A DNA stretch of 37,476 nt, taken from Deltaproteobacteria bacterium (GTDB lineage Bacteria; Desulfobacterota; Syntrophia; Syntrophales; UBA5619). The position numbers and the translations under genes are program-made. Shown piece after piece: positions 16,333 through 24,463 of this stretch; positions within the stretch are counted from its first letter, which is position 1; each line of letters opens with the position of its first letter. The notes below the pieces were generated by a model. It was given only the letters and a program-made list of their open reading frames with translations. It was not told the origin of the DNA and made no database searches. Location: assembly GCA_026388345.1 (NCBI GenBank), contig JAPLJY010000175.1, positions 1 to 37,476 on the forward strand. The letters are read 5' to 3'.

Positions 16333-17211
16333 TTGGGTAAGAAAATTAAGGCAGCGATTATAGGACCCGGGAATATCGGGATCGACTTGATGTGCAAGTT
16401 GGCGACGAGTGAGAATATCGAAGTCACCAAAATGATCGGCATCTATGAAACTTCGGAAGGCTTGAAGCTGGCGAGGGACAGAGGGATCGAAGCTTCGGCA
16501 AAAGGCATCAGCGCACTGTCAGAAGATGACGGAGTGCAAATCGTCTTTGATGCAACCAGTGCCAAAAGTCACCTTGCTAACGCGAAAATTATTAAGAATT
16601 ACAGAAAATACGCCATCGACCTGACTCCGGCGGCAGTCGGGCTCTATCTGGTGCCGGCTGTAAGCAAGGAAAAGATCAGCCTCGATGTGGACAACTATAA
16701 CATGGTAACCTGCGGCGGACAGGCAACGATTCCGATCGTTTCAGCCATCAACAGAATATGCCCTGTATCTTATGCGGAGATTGTTGCAACCTTATCCAGC
16801 CGCAGTGCCGGTCCGGGGACTCGTGAAAATATTGATGAGTTTACCGAGACAACCGCAAAAGGAATCGTCCTGATTGGAGGAGCAAAAAAGGGAAAAGCAA
16901 TCATTATACTCAATCCCGCAGAGCCGCCTCTACTCATGCGCGATACCATTTATGCGAGGGTGGAAAATCCGGACCAGGAAAACATCACAAAATCAATAGA
17001 AGAGATGGTACACGTAATACAGCAGTATGTGCCGGGGTACAGAATGATTGTGCCGCCTATATTCGACGGAGATAAAGTTACGATTATGGTACAGGTGGAA
17101 GGAGCGGGAGACTATCTGCCAAAGTATTCAGGAAACCTGGATATTATGACCAGTGCAGCAAAAGCAGTTGCTGAGGAACTTGCGGTTCAACTGTTGGCCG
17201 CTGGAAATTAG
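16333..17211 (+). CDS. mhpF: acetaldehyde dehydrogenase (acylating)
   Basis: Converts acetaldehyde, NAD and CoA to acetyl-CoA (EC 1.2.1.10). It has 292 residues. The Rossmann start is [13 protein letters not shown] (7-19), the catalytic Cys127 is in MVTCGGQAT, and [17 protein letters not shown] is typical of the DmpF/MhpF family. The start is TTG at 16333, 7 bases after AAAGGAG. It is followed by the partner aldolase MhpE; these two form a channelling complex in known meta-cleavage pathways. The block is AT-rich relative to its surroundings. No hydratase (mhpD) or ring-cleavage gene is present, so the upstream pathway is unknown. Confidence 0.93.
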   Translation: MGKKIKAAIIGPGNIGIDLMCKLATSENIEVTKMIGIYETSEGLKLARDRGIEASAKGISALSEDDGVQIVFDATSAKSHLANAKIIKNYRKYAIDLTPAAVGLYLVPAVSKEKISLDVDNYNMVTCGGQATIPIVSAINRICPVSYAEIVATLSSRSAGPGTRENIDEFTETTAKGIVLIGGAKKGKAIIILNPAEPPLLMRDTIYARVENPDQENITKSIEEMVHVIQQYVPGYRMIVPPIFDGDKVTIMVQVEGAGDYLPKYSGNLDIMTSAAKAVAEELAVQLLAAGN

Positions 17212-17261
17212 TAGTGAGTGAAAGAGTATACAATATATATAAAAAGGAGAATACAACATAT

Positions 17262-18284
17262 ATGAAAAAGATACGTATCATTGACACGACCATGCGAGAC
17301 GGAATGCACGCCGTAAGCCATCAATTTTCTATAGATGATATGATGGAGCTGGCAAAAGGACTGGAGCAAGCAGGCGTACCTGCCATTGAGGTTACTCATG
17401 GAGATGGATTAGGCGGCAGCTCATTCCAATATGGTTTTGCAAAGCATACAGACGAAGAATATCTCAAAGCAGTTTCGAGCGTATTAACGAATACCAAGCT
17501 TGCAGTTCTGCTGATACCCGGAATAGGAACTATTGAAGATTTAAAGATGGCGGCAAGCTACAATGCCAAAATAGTTCGAGTTGCTACCCATGTAACAGAG
17601 GCGGATGTGGGCATCCAACACATTCAATCAGCAAAAAAGCTCGGCATGGAGGCTATCGGTTTTCTGATGATGTCTCATATGGTGGAGCCTGAAAAGATCG
17701 TAGAGCAGGCAAAAATCTTTGCGGATGCCGGGGCGGATATGATCTATATAGCCGATTCGGCGGGAGCATTAACCCCTGATGGAGTCGAAGCCCGAATTAC
17801 GGCGGTACGAGAGAAGATAGGACTGCCGGTTGGTTTTCATGCGCATAACAACCTTGGTTTGGCAATTGGAAACACACTCAGGGCGCTGGAATGTGGAGTG
17901 TCAACCATTGATGCAACCTGTAAGGGATTAGGAGCAGGAGCAGGCAACTGCCAGACAGAGGTTATCACCGCGGTATTGAAAAAAATGGGTTATGAAACAG
18001 GCATTGATCTTTATAAGATCATGGATGTGGCGGATGATATCCTGGTTCCAAAGATGCACAGACCTATTGTAATTGATAAAAACTCTTTAACGATCGGTTA
18101 TGCCGGGGTATATGGCAGCTTTATGCTTCATGCACTGCGTGCAGCAAAGAAGTTCGATATTGATGCAAGAGATATCCTATTTGAGATGGGACGGCTAAAA
18201 ACCGTTGGCGGTCAAGAGGACATGATCGTCAATGTGGCCTATGATTTAGCGAATCAAAAAAATATAAGGGTCTATACGAGCTGA
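17262..18284 (+). CDS. mhpE: 4-hydroxy-2-oxovalerate aldolase
   Basis: Cleaves 4-hydroxy-2-oxovalerate to pyruvate and acetaldehyde; the acetaldehyde is passed to MhpF. It has 340 residues. HMGL-like TIM barrel with the N-terminal DTTMRDGMHAVSHQF (metal Asp and Arg), the metal-ligand FHAHNNLGLAIGN (about residues 190-200) and the ATCKGLGAGAGNCQTEV loop, plus the C-terminal communication domain. ATG 17262 follows AAAAAGGAG, 12 bases before it; an in-frame GTG at 17214 would add a non-family extension. The gene ends just before an IS630 remnant on the other strand, marking the right edge of the AT-rich block. Confidence 0.93.
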   Translation: MKKIRIIDTTMRDGMHAVSHQFSIDDMMELAKGLEQAGVPAIEVTHGDGLGGSSFQYGFAKHTDEEYLKAVSSVLTNTKLAVLLIPGIGTIEDLKMAASYNAKIVRVATHVTEADVGIQHIQSAKKLGMEAIGFLMMSHMVEPEKIVEQAKIFADAGADMIYIADSAGALTPDGVEARITAVREKIGLPVGFHAHNNLGLAIGNTLRALECGVSTIDATCKGLGAGAGNCQTEVITAVLKKMGYETGIDLYKIMDVADDILVPKMHRPIVIDKNSLTIGYAGVYGSFMLHALRAAKKFDIDARDILFEMGRLKTVGGQEDMIVNVAYDLANQKNIRVYTS

Positions 18285-18569
18285 GGCATGCTGGCTTCCC
18301 TGGGTTCGAATGTTTCATAGAGTGAGGCAATGCCGTGGGTGTTCAGATTATCCATAACCAGACGTACCTTGATCGCACCCGAATAGCGTTCATCGAGCAC
18401 CTGTTTGATCTGCAATGCCCAATCCTTTCCGGTGCGATGTTCGGTAACCGCCACATGTCTTTTACCGACCAACGGTTCCACTTCCATGAAGATTTCCGCA
18501 ACCCTGTTTCTGATGTATTCGTCGTCAATGCGTACCGGACGTCCGGGTGCGCACGGTATCGGCTCTGAT
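18285..18569 (-). pseudogene. IS630-family transposase fragment
   Basis: The minus strand encodes an internal piece of an IS630-type DDE transposase: a CAPGRPVRIDDEYIRN segment, then VGKRHVAVTEHRTGKDWA and the second catalytic region LVMDNLNTHGIASLYETFEP. Both ends are missing: the N-terminal HTH half is absent, and the homology stops just past FEPREA, before the family's final Glu-containing region. No terminal repeats were found. It is squeezed between mhpE and the kinase gene, a relic of the event that assembled this mosaic. Confidence 0.8.
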
Positions 18570-18601
18570 AGACAAATTTCAGGTTACAGGCGGTGACCAA
18601 G

Positions 18602-20020
18602 ATGAGGATCCTAGGTGTCGATGTGGGAACCACCTCCATGAAGATGGGCGTCTTTGACGAACAGGATGATTCCGTCACGCTCGTCAGGCAGTTTTCACAG
18701 GAATATCCCATCAACACTTACAACGACGGTCTTTTCAGCGACATCGAACCCCAAAAGTGGCAACAGGCCTTTATTGCCGGGTGCAAAGCCCTGGAGGACC
18801 TCCTGGCCGACGTGGAGGCCATCGCGCTGTCGGGAACGACCCCAGGGTTTACGGCCATGGATGCGGAGGGGAAGTCCCTGTATCCCGCCATCCTCATGCT
18901 GGATCAACGATCCCGGCAGCAGGCCCAGCGGATCATCGATGTGGTCGGCATGAAGACCCTCCTGGCCGAGACGGCCAATATGCCCGTCGCCGGCGGCTGC
19001 TCGCTGGCCAGCCTCCTCTGGATAAAGGACAATCTCCCGGAGATCTACAATAAAACTGCCGTCTTCGGTCACTCCAACACCTTCATGGCCAAATGGCTCA
19101 CGGGGTCCTTTGCCATCGATCCCTCCTCGGCATCCCTGAGTTCCCTGTACAACACGGTCAAGAATGACATGACCTGGAACGGGGAGATCGCCGGCGCCTT
19201 CGACATCTCCCTGGAACATCTGCCCCCGGTCATTGCCGCCTATGAAAGTCCGGGTCGCCTGAGGCCCGAGTTGGCTTCCCAGCTTGGGCTGACGCGGGAG
19301 CCCCCCATCGTGATCGGGGGGAACGATGCGGTCCTCGCGGCCTACTCGCTCGGTATCGAGGACCCCGGCGAGACGATGAATATCAACGGGACCTGCGAGA
19401 TCACCCTGGTCTGCCTGCCGAAGTGCTACCCCTCCCGGAACTACAACATCCGCTGCCACGCCCTTCCCGGCCGCTGGTTGACCCTCTACGTGATGAACGC
19501 CCTGGGGGTGGCCTACGAGTGGTTCCGGAAGATCTTCTGCAGCGAAATGTCCTCCGACGCCTTCTATGGGGCCTTCATGCCCAAGGCCATTGACGGCTGG
19601 CTGGAGCGGGAATCGGGGGTGACCTACACCCCCTATCTCATGGGCTCCCGCTATTCCCTCGATCCCCTGAGGGCGGAGTTCCTGGGCCTGACCCAGGAGA
19701 CCTCCCGGGAAGAACTGCTGGCGGCTCTGGTCAGGGGGCTCTGCCTCTATCAGCGGGAACACCTGAAGGAGATTGCCATGGAGATCCCCCTGAAGGACGA
19801 GATCCGCGTCACCGGCGGGGCGCTCAATCCGTCGCTGATCCGTGCCAAGGCCAGATGGATGCACGCCTGCCGGTATGTCTTCGAGGAGCAGTCCTCGCTG
19901 AAGGGAGCGGCCCTCCTGGGGAGAAACCATCTGCAATCCATTGCCGGTAACGACTCCCCGGGTTCCTTCCGGATTGGAGGGCCTTTGCGGGCTGGTATTG
20001 CTGTGATTAATTCCTCTTGA
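18602..20020 (+). CDS. FGGY-family carbohydrate kinase
   Basis: ATP-dependent sugar or polyol kinase of the xylulokinase/glycerokinase superfamily, 472 residues. N-terminal phosphate motif VDVGTTSMKMG, SGTTPGFTAMD, and the C-terminal domain with GGNDAVLAAYSLG carrying the expected catalytic Asp, and VTGGALNPSLI near the end. The substrate is not evident. I chose ATG 18602 because the truncated paralogue at 14847 aligns there; GTG 18593 is possible. No clear ribosome site is visible. The sequence immediately upstream is IS630 remnant, so the native promoter may be lost. The paralogue 3.7 kb away shares strong identity over its surviving 117 residues. Confidence 0.85.
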   Translation: MRILGVDVGTTSMKMGVFDEQDDSVTLVRQFSQEYPINTYNDGLFSDIEPQKWQQAFIAGCKALEDLLADVEAIALSGTTPGFTAMDAEGKSLYPAILMLDQRSRQQAQRIIDVVGMKTLLAETANMPVAGGCSLASLLWIKDNLPEIYNKTAVFGHSNTFMAKWLTGSFAIDPSSASLSSLYNTVKNDMTWNGEIAGAFDISLEHLPPVIAAYESPGRLRPELASQLGLTREPPIVIGGNDAVLAAYSLGIEDPGETMNINGTCEITLVCLPKCYPSRNYNIRCHALPGRWLTLYVMNALGVAYEWFRKIFCSEMSSDAFYGAFMPKAIDGWLERESGVTYTPYLMGSRYSLDPLRAEFLGLTQETSREELLAALVRGLCLYQREHLKEIAMEIPLKDEIRVTGGALNPSLIRAKARWMHACRYVFEEQSSLKGAALLGRNHLQSIAGNDSPGSFRIGGPLRAGIAVINSS

Positions 20021-20108
20021 CACACAGTACTCCTTTCCCTATCCTCAACTCACGTAAAAGCAACTGTTTATCAGCATTAGTCGTCAAAAGGTTCCGTCGG
20101 GGAGGCAT

Positions 20109-20639
20109 ATGAAATCTATCTTCGTCAACACCGAAAGATGCGTCGCATGCAGAACCTGCGAGGTGGCCTGCGCCCTGAACCGGTCGAGCCTGAGCCGGCA
20201 GCTTCCGGAGGCCCTCTATGAAGCGGTGCCGCCCCAAGCCCGGGTAAGGGTCGAGCCCACGGGAGGGGAGAACGGGTTTCCCGTTCAGTGCCGCCATTGT
20301 CAGGATGCGCCCTGCCTGGATGCCTGCCCGGCGGCGGCCCTCTACCGGGACCCCGAAGGCCTGGTCCTCGTCCATGATGAGCGGTGCATCGGATGCTGGA
20401 TGTGCGTCATGGTCTGCCCCTTCGGAGCGCCTCAGCCTTTCCGATCCTTCCGGAAGATCCTGAAGTGCGACCTCTGCAAGGGGATGGACGCCCCTTCCTG
20501 CGTGGAGAGCTGTCCCACCCACGCCCTCCTCCTCATCGACCCCGAGGACATCGCCAACGGCAAGTTCGCCGCTCCCCGGAGGGGGCGCCTCACAGGGCTT
20601 GACTTCGTCTCCGGCAGGAGCTTGGCCAAGACCAGATAA
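20109..20639 (+). CDS. CooF-like 4Fe-4S ferredoxin subunit
   Basis: Electron-transfer protein with four [4Fe-4S] motifs, 176 residues: CVACRTCEVAC (12-22), CRHCQDAPCLDAC, CIGCWMCVMVCP and CDLCKGMDAPSCVESCP. This is the CooF/HycB/DmsB-type arrangement. It lacks a signal peptide and should be cytoplasmic. The ribosome site GGGGAGG precedes ATG 20109. It directly precedes the CooS-like gene, as cooF often precedes cooS, and an FAD oxidoreductase follows, so it is the likely electron link between them. Because the CooS-like partner lacks a C-cluster, the electron donor may be something other than CO. Confidence 0.88.
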   Translation: MKSIFVNTERCVACRTCEVACALNRSSLSRQLPEALYEAVPPQARVRVEPTGGENGFPVQCRHCQDAPCLDACPAAALYRDPEGLVLVHDERCIGCWMCVMVCPFGAPQPFRSFRKILKCDLCKGMDAPSCVESCPTHALLLIDPEDIANGKFAAPRRGRLTGLDFVSGRSLAKTR

Positions 20640-20744
20640 CGGGCATGGGACCGGCGGTCTTCCGCCGATCTCCCAAAAAAGCGCGGAATGGGTATGAAGT
20701 CCCGCGTCTTCAACACCAAACTCGATCGAAAGGGCTGAACGGAT

Positions 20745-22283
20745 ATGGAACGAATTCATCGCAAGAGTGCACTCAATCGAACCGCCGAACTGATCCTCGC
20801 CACTCATGAACGGGGAGAAGGCCTCCTTTGGGAGCGCTACGAAAAGCAGCTTCCCCTCTGCGCCTTCACGAGCAACGGCCTCAACTGCCGCAAGTGCTTC
20901 CAGGGGCCCTGCCGGGTGAGTCCCTTCGGGGACGAGCCGGACCGGGGGATCTGCGGCGCCGACCGGGACCAGATCGTGATGGAGAACCTCTTTCGGACCA
21001 CTCTGGAAGGCGTCCTGGAAACGGCCCGCTCAGTGGCCCTGATGGGGAAAGGGGACGGAGAACTCCCGGACGTATGCCTGGACCTTTCGCGCAAGCTACG
21101 CAAGGGGCTCTCCGACCTGGGGATGCTGCCCGTGACCAAGGGGCAGATTTTCGGTCTCCAGAACAGCTTCTTCTCCCACCGCGAATACCTATCGAGTACC
21201 CTGTCCGATCTCATCCGGATGGGTCTCATCCATTATGGGTTTCTGAAGGCAGGCATGGCCTCAGCAGGCAAAGCCCCCCCCGCAGCCGCGGTCTCCGAGG
21301 GAGCGCGGGTCTTCTGTGTGGGCCAGGCGCCCGCCGCCTTTGCAGCCGCTCTGAAAAAGGCCGCCGGTTCGGAGAAAGTCGTCTTCCTGGGGCAGGGCGG
21401 GAACGGTATCCCCTCGATTACGACCCTTGCCGACCAGGGAACGCCCGAGTTTGCCCTTGAGATGGGCGTGGATGCCCTGGTCGTCGCCCCCAACAGTGCA
21501 TTCCCGGCGCTGGAAACCCTGGCCGCCAGGTCGGGTCTCCCCGTCATCGTCCTCAACGGGAAGAAGACCCTCAAAGAGGCCGCAGCGGAAACGGTCCGAC
21601 AGGCCCTTGGCCATCGTAAGGCCGCCGGGGCGGACAGGGCCGCCCTCGACACCCGGGCAGAAATAGCCGATCTCGCCGGCAAGGAGAAGGCCCTTCAGAA
21701 GGCCTTCGCAGCGGGACGTGTCAAGGGCGTGGTGGTCCTCTTCGGCGAGACGAGCGTCAAACAGACATTCTTCGAGCGAACCCTGGCCATCCTGGAGGCG
21801 TGCCTCCAGGAACGTTGCATGGTCCTGCTGGGCGGGGAGATTGGTGCCCACACGGGGTTGCTCATGGCCGAGCTGGCCCGGCACAAGTCCGGCCCCGGTG
21901 CGGACTTTGCCGCCGGTCTCAAACGGGATGGACTCCCGGCAGTGGCCTCCTTCGGTTCCGCTTTCGAGCTTCCCGACGTCGTCGGCTTCGTTCGGGCCTT
22001 GGCTGCAGAGCGGGAAGCGTCGGACCTGCCCGTGGTCTTCGCATTTCCCGAATTTTACCGCGCCTCCACGTGGGCTGCGGCAGCAAGCCTCTTGAGCCTC
22101 GGATTCACCGTCCAGATCGGTGCACGGCTTCCCTTCTGGGGGGCGCCCTCACTGACGGAGAGCCTCCTCAAGGACTGGCCGAAAATGACGGGAGCGACCC
22201 TGATGGCCTCTCCGAGTCAGCCCGATCCGGCGGCCCAGGTCCAGGAGATCCTGGCCATGATCCGAACGCGCCGGACCCGCTAA
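20745..22283 (+). CDS. CO dehydrogenase (CooS)-like protein lacking the Ni-Fe C-cluster
   Basis: 512 residues, against about 630 for CooS. The N terminus aligns position for position with Carboxydothermus CooS-II (from memory). The B-cluster cysteines C48, C51, C56 and C70 are kept (CRKCFQGPC...GICGA). D-cluster C39 is kept, but C47 is Asn. The C-cluster ligands are gone: the H261 region reads VVAPNSAFP, the C295 region IVLNGKK, the C333 region (about 100 residues) is missing, C446 reads LFGETS, C476 reads LGGEIGAH and C526 reads FGSAFEL. The catalytic Lys563 region reads FYRASTW. The fold is still recognisable to the end (IGARLPFWGAPSLTESL). It cannot be a normal CO dehydrogenase. A redox scaffold or an enzyme with another substrate is possible. 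It lies between CooF-like and flavoprotein genes. Confidence 0.85.
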   Translation: MERIHRKSALNRTAELILATHERGEGLLWERYEKQLPLCAFTSNGLNCRKCFQGPCRVSPFGDEPDRGICGADRDQIVMENLFRTTLEGVLETARSVALMGKGDGELPDVCLDLSRKLRKGLSDLGMLPVTKGQIFGLQNSFFSHREYLSSTLSDLIRMGLIHYGFLKAGMASAGKAPPAAAVSEGARVFCVGQAPAAFAAALKKAAGSEKVVFLGQGGNGIPSITTLADQGTPEFALEMGVDALVVAPNSAFPALETLAARSGLPVIVLNGKKTLKEAAAETVRQALGHRKAAGADRAALDTRAEIADLAGKEKALQKAFAAGRVKGVVVLFGETSVKQTFFERTLAILEACLQERCMVLLGGEIGAHTGLLMAELARHKSGPGADFAAGLKRDGLPAVASFGSAFELPDVVGFVRALAAEREASDLPVVFAFPEFYRASTWAAAASLLSLGFTVQIGARLPFWGAPSLTESLLKDWPKMTGATLMASPSQPDPAAQVQEILAMIRTRRTR

Positions 22284-22410
22284 CGGAGGGATTCTCCTAT
22301 TCCGGAGAACATCGGAAGGTTCGAATAAAGACCTCAGAAGGCCCGTTTGGGGAATCGGGATTTGGAATTTGTACCCGGCGTTTGCAGGGTGAAGAAAGGA
22401 AGGGGTTGCA

Positions 22411-23697
22411 TTGGCACTGAAAAAGGCCACTGAGTATGTCATCCTCGGAAACAGCGCGGCCGGGATCACCGCCGCCGCGGAGATCCGGAAGGCTGACCCG
22501 GAAGGCCCGATCACGATCGTCTCGGACGAGAAGGCGGTCGGCTACTCCCGCGTCATGCTTCCGCTCTACATCGCCGGGAAGGTGTCGAAGGCGGAGATGG
22601 TCATCGCGCCGAAGGAGTTTTACGCCTCCCGGGCCATCCGCCTCCTCCGGGGGGAAACGGCGGCGGGTCTTGATCCGGCGGCCCGCCGGGTCACCCTCGC
22701 GAACGGGAAGGTCCTTCCCTATGACCGGCTCCTCATCGCCACCGGCGCCTCCGCCAAGGGGCTGAAGGCGCGCGGGAAAGGGCTGCCCGGCATCTTCTTC
22801 CTCCGGAAGCTCGATGACGCCGAGGGCATCCGGAAGATCCTCCGGTCCTGCTCCGCCCCGGCGGTCATCATCGGGGGCGGGCTTGTCGGCATCAAGAGCC
22901 TCGAAGCCCTGCTCCACCGCAATAGGCAGGTCCACCTCGTCATCTCCTCGGACCGGATCCTGTCGCAGATGCTCGACAAGACGGCATCCGACCTTTTTCT
23001 GGCGGCGATGCAGGAGAGGGGACTCCACGTACACTTTCATTCGGACGTGAAGGCGTTCCGGGGGGGAGGAGATCTCCAAGCGGCCGTCCTCGCCGACGGA
23101 ACGGTATTGCCCTGCTGCATGGCCATCATCGGCAAGGGGGTGGTCCCGAACGTTGGATTTCTCCGAGGTACGGAGATCCGCCTCAACCAGGGAATCGTCG
23201 TGGACGACCACATGGCGACGAACCTCCCCGCGGTCTGGGCCGCGGGCGACGTGGCCGAGCCGGTCGACGCGCTCCAAGGGAAGAATGCACTCAGCGCGCT
23301 CTGGCCGTCGGCCGTCGAGGGTGGACGCGTTGCGGGTGCGAACATGGCCGGGGTTTCGAAAGTTTATGGCGGGGCTCTCCGGATGAACTCGGTGGAGTTG
23401 CTGGGCGTCCGCGTCGTGTCGGTCGGGGCGTGGGAAGGCGATCAGGTCGTGGTTTCCCGTCGGAAAAACGGGTCCGTTTACCGTAAACTCGTCTTTGCCC
23501 AGGGGCGTTTGAACGGGTACGTCTTGGCAGGGGATATCCGCTGCGCGGGGGTGCTCACCTCCCTCGTCCGGAACCGGACGGAGGTTTCCCTCCAGGCCCT
23601 CGAGGAGGGGCTGGACCGGGGATTCTCCTACCAGCCGAGACTTCATATGCTGGGGGGCCGCATCGAGGCCCTGCAGAGTCAAAGGAGCGCGATTTGA
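22411..23697 (+). CDS. FAD-dependent NAD(P) oxidoreductase (FNOR type)
   Basis: 428-residue pyridine nucleotide-disulfide oxidoreductase-like flavoprotein. FAD site VILGNSAAGITAAAEI (about 10-25), a TGAS motif, the NAD(P) site IIGGGLVGIKSLEAL (about 152-166) and the second FAD motif WAAGDVAEP (about 273-281). It starts with TTG at 22411 behind AAGGAAGGGG; no better start is seen. Homologues beside cooF and cooS are thought to pass electrons from the ferredoxin to NAD(P). It overlaps the next ferredoxin gene by 4 bases (TTGA), so at least these two proteins are translationally coupled. Confidence 0.88.
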   Translation: MALKKATEYVILGNSAAGITAAAEIRKADPEGPITIVSDEKAVGYSRVMLPLYIAGKVSKAEMVIAPKEFYASRAIRLLRGETAAGLDPAARRVTLANGKVLPYDRLLIATGASAKGLKARGKGLPGIFFLRKLDDAEGIRKILRSCSAPAVIIGGGLVGIKSLEALLHRNRQVHLVISSDRILSQMLDKTASDLFLAAMQERGLHVHFHSDVKAFRGGGDLQAAVLADGTVLPCCMAIIGKGVVPNVGFLRGTEIRLNQGIVVDDHMATNLPAVWAAGDVAEPVDALQGKNALSALWPSAVEGGRVAGANMAGVSKVYGGALRMNSVELLGVRVVSVGAWEGDQVVVSRRKNGSVYRKLVFAQGRLNGYVLAGDIRCAGVLTSLVRNRTEVSLQALEEGLDRGFSYQPRLHMLGGRIEALQSQRSAI

Positions 23698-24437
23698 AAA
23701 TCGATCCAGACAAGTGCATCGGTTGTGGAAAATGCCGGTCCTATTGCACCATGTGGGGCAGCATCATGCGGTTCGAGAGGGACCCCCGGCGGCCCCAGCG
23801 GGTCATCTGCGCCATTGATGAGGACGAGTGCGTGGAGTGCAGCGTCTGCCTCCGGAGCGGCTGCTGCCCGACGGACGCCCTTTACCAGCCCGAGCTCGAA
23901 TGGCCCCGGATCCTCCGTAAGAATTTCAGCGATCCCCTCAAGGTCCACCCCGAGACGAGGATTCCGGGCCGGGGGACGGAAGAGATGAAGACCAACGAGG
24001 TGACCGGCAGGTTCCCCCGGGGTAAATTCGGGATGGCCTTCGAACTGGGCCGCCCCGGCGTGGGCACCCGCTTTCGCGACGCGGAGAAGGTGGCGATGGC
24101 CCTGGCCGATCTCGGGATCTCCTTCGAGGAGAACAATCCGCTGACCAAACTCATGATCGACCGCAAGACGGGCCGGATCAAACCCGAGGTGCTGGATGAG
24201 AAGGTGCTCTCGGCCATTGTGGAGTTCCTGATCCCGGAGGAGATGCTCCCCCGGGTCCTCGATGCCCTCGACCGGGTCGCCCGGCAGGTGGACACGGTCT
24301 TCGTGGGTGACATCATCAGCCGCGTGGCCAAAGACGGCTCGGTTCCCTACATCGACGTGATTCGGAGGAGAAACCGTTTCCTGTCGATCAACGGCAAAAG
24401 CAACGTCGGCCTGGGGCGCCCCCTGGCGAACGTGTGA
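23694..24437 (+). CDS. 4Fe-4S ferredoxin-domain protein, copy B of the module
   Basis: 247 residues, paralogue of the protein at 5884-6594. Two N-terminal cluster motifs: CIGCGKCRSYC (8-18; the usual following Pro is Thr) and CVECSVCLRSGCCP (about 45-58). The unrecognised C-terminal domain shares SDPLKVHPETR, GRGTEEMKTNEVTGRFPRG, ELGRPGVG, NPLTKL and EKVLSAIVEF with copy A. It starts with TTG at 23694, inside the end of the flavoprotein gene and behind AAAGGAG. Here the module is attached to the CooS-like locus, which suggests that its partner enzyme may be the flavoprotein or the CooS-like protein. Confidence 0.82.
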   Translation: MKIDPDKCIGCGKCRSYCTMWGSIMRFERDPRRPQRVICAIDEDECVECSVCLRSGCCPTDALYQPELEWPRILRKNFSDPLKVHPETRIPGRGTEEMKTNEVTGRFPRGKFGMAFELGRPGVGTRFRDAEKVAMALADLGISFEENNPLTKLMIDRKTGRIKPEVLDEKVLSAIVEFLIPEEMLPRVLDALDRVARQVDTVFVGDIISRVAKDGSVPYIDVIRRRNRFLSINGKSNVGLGRPLANV

Positions 24438-24463
24438 TTTAAGGAAGACAGGAGAGAAGACCC

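Noticed and set aside
18695..20023. Long minus-strand frame opposite the FGGY kinase
   Set aside because: Gly/Glu/Asp-rich antisense translation without motifs; the kinase on the plus strand is well supported.
20652..20667. Hairpin CGGCGG-TCTT-CCGCCG as a terminator between the CooF-like and CooS-like genes
   Set aside because: It is followed by an A-run, not a T-run, on the coding strand and lies inside a likely operon.
20745..22283. Calling this gene a functional CO dehydrogenase
   Set aside because: The C-cluster ligands and catalytic Lys expected in CooS are absent, so the enzyme name would mislead.
22297..23682. Long minus-strand frame opposite the FAD oxidoreductase
   Set aside because: Arg/Asp/Pro-rich codon-bias artefact with no domain; the plus strand has FAD and NAD motifs.
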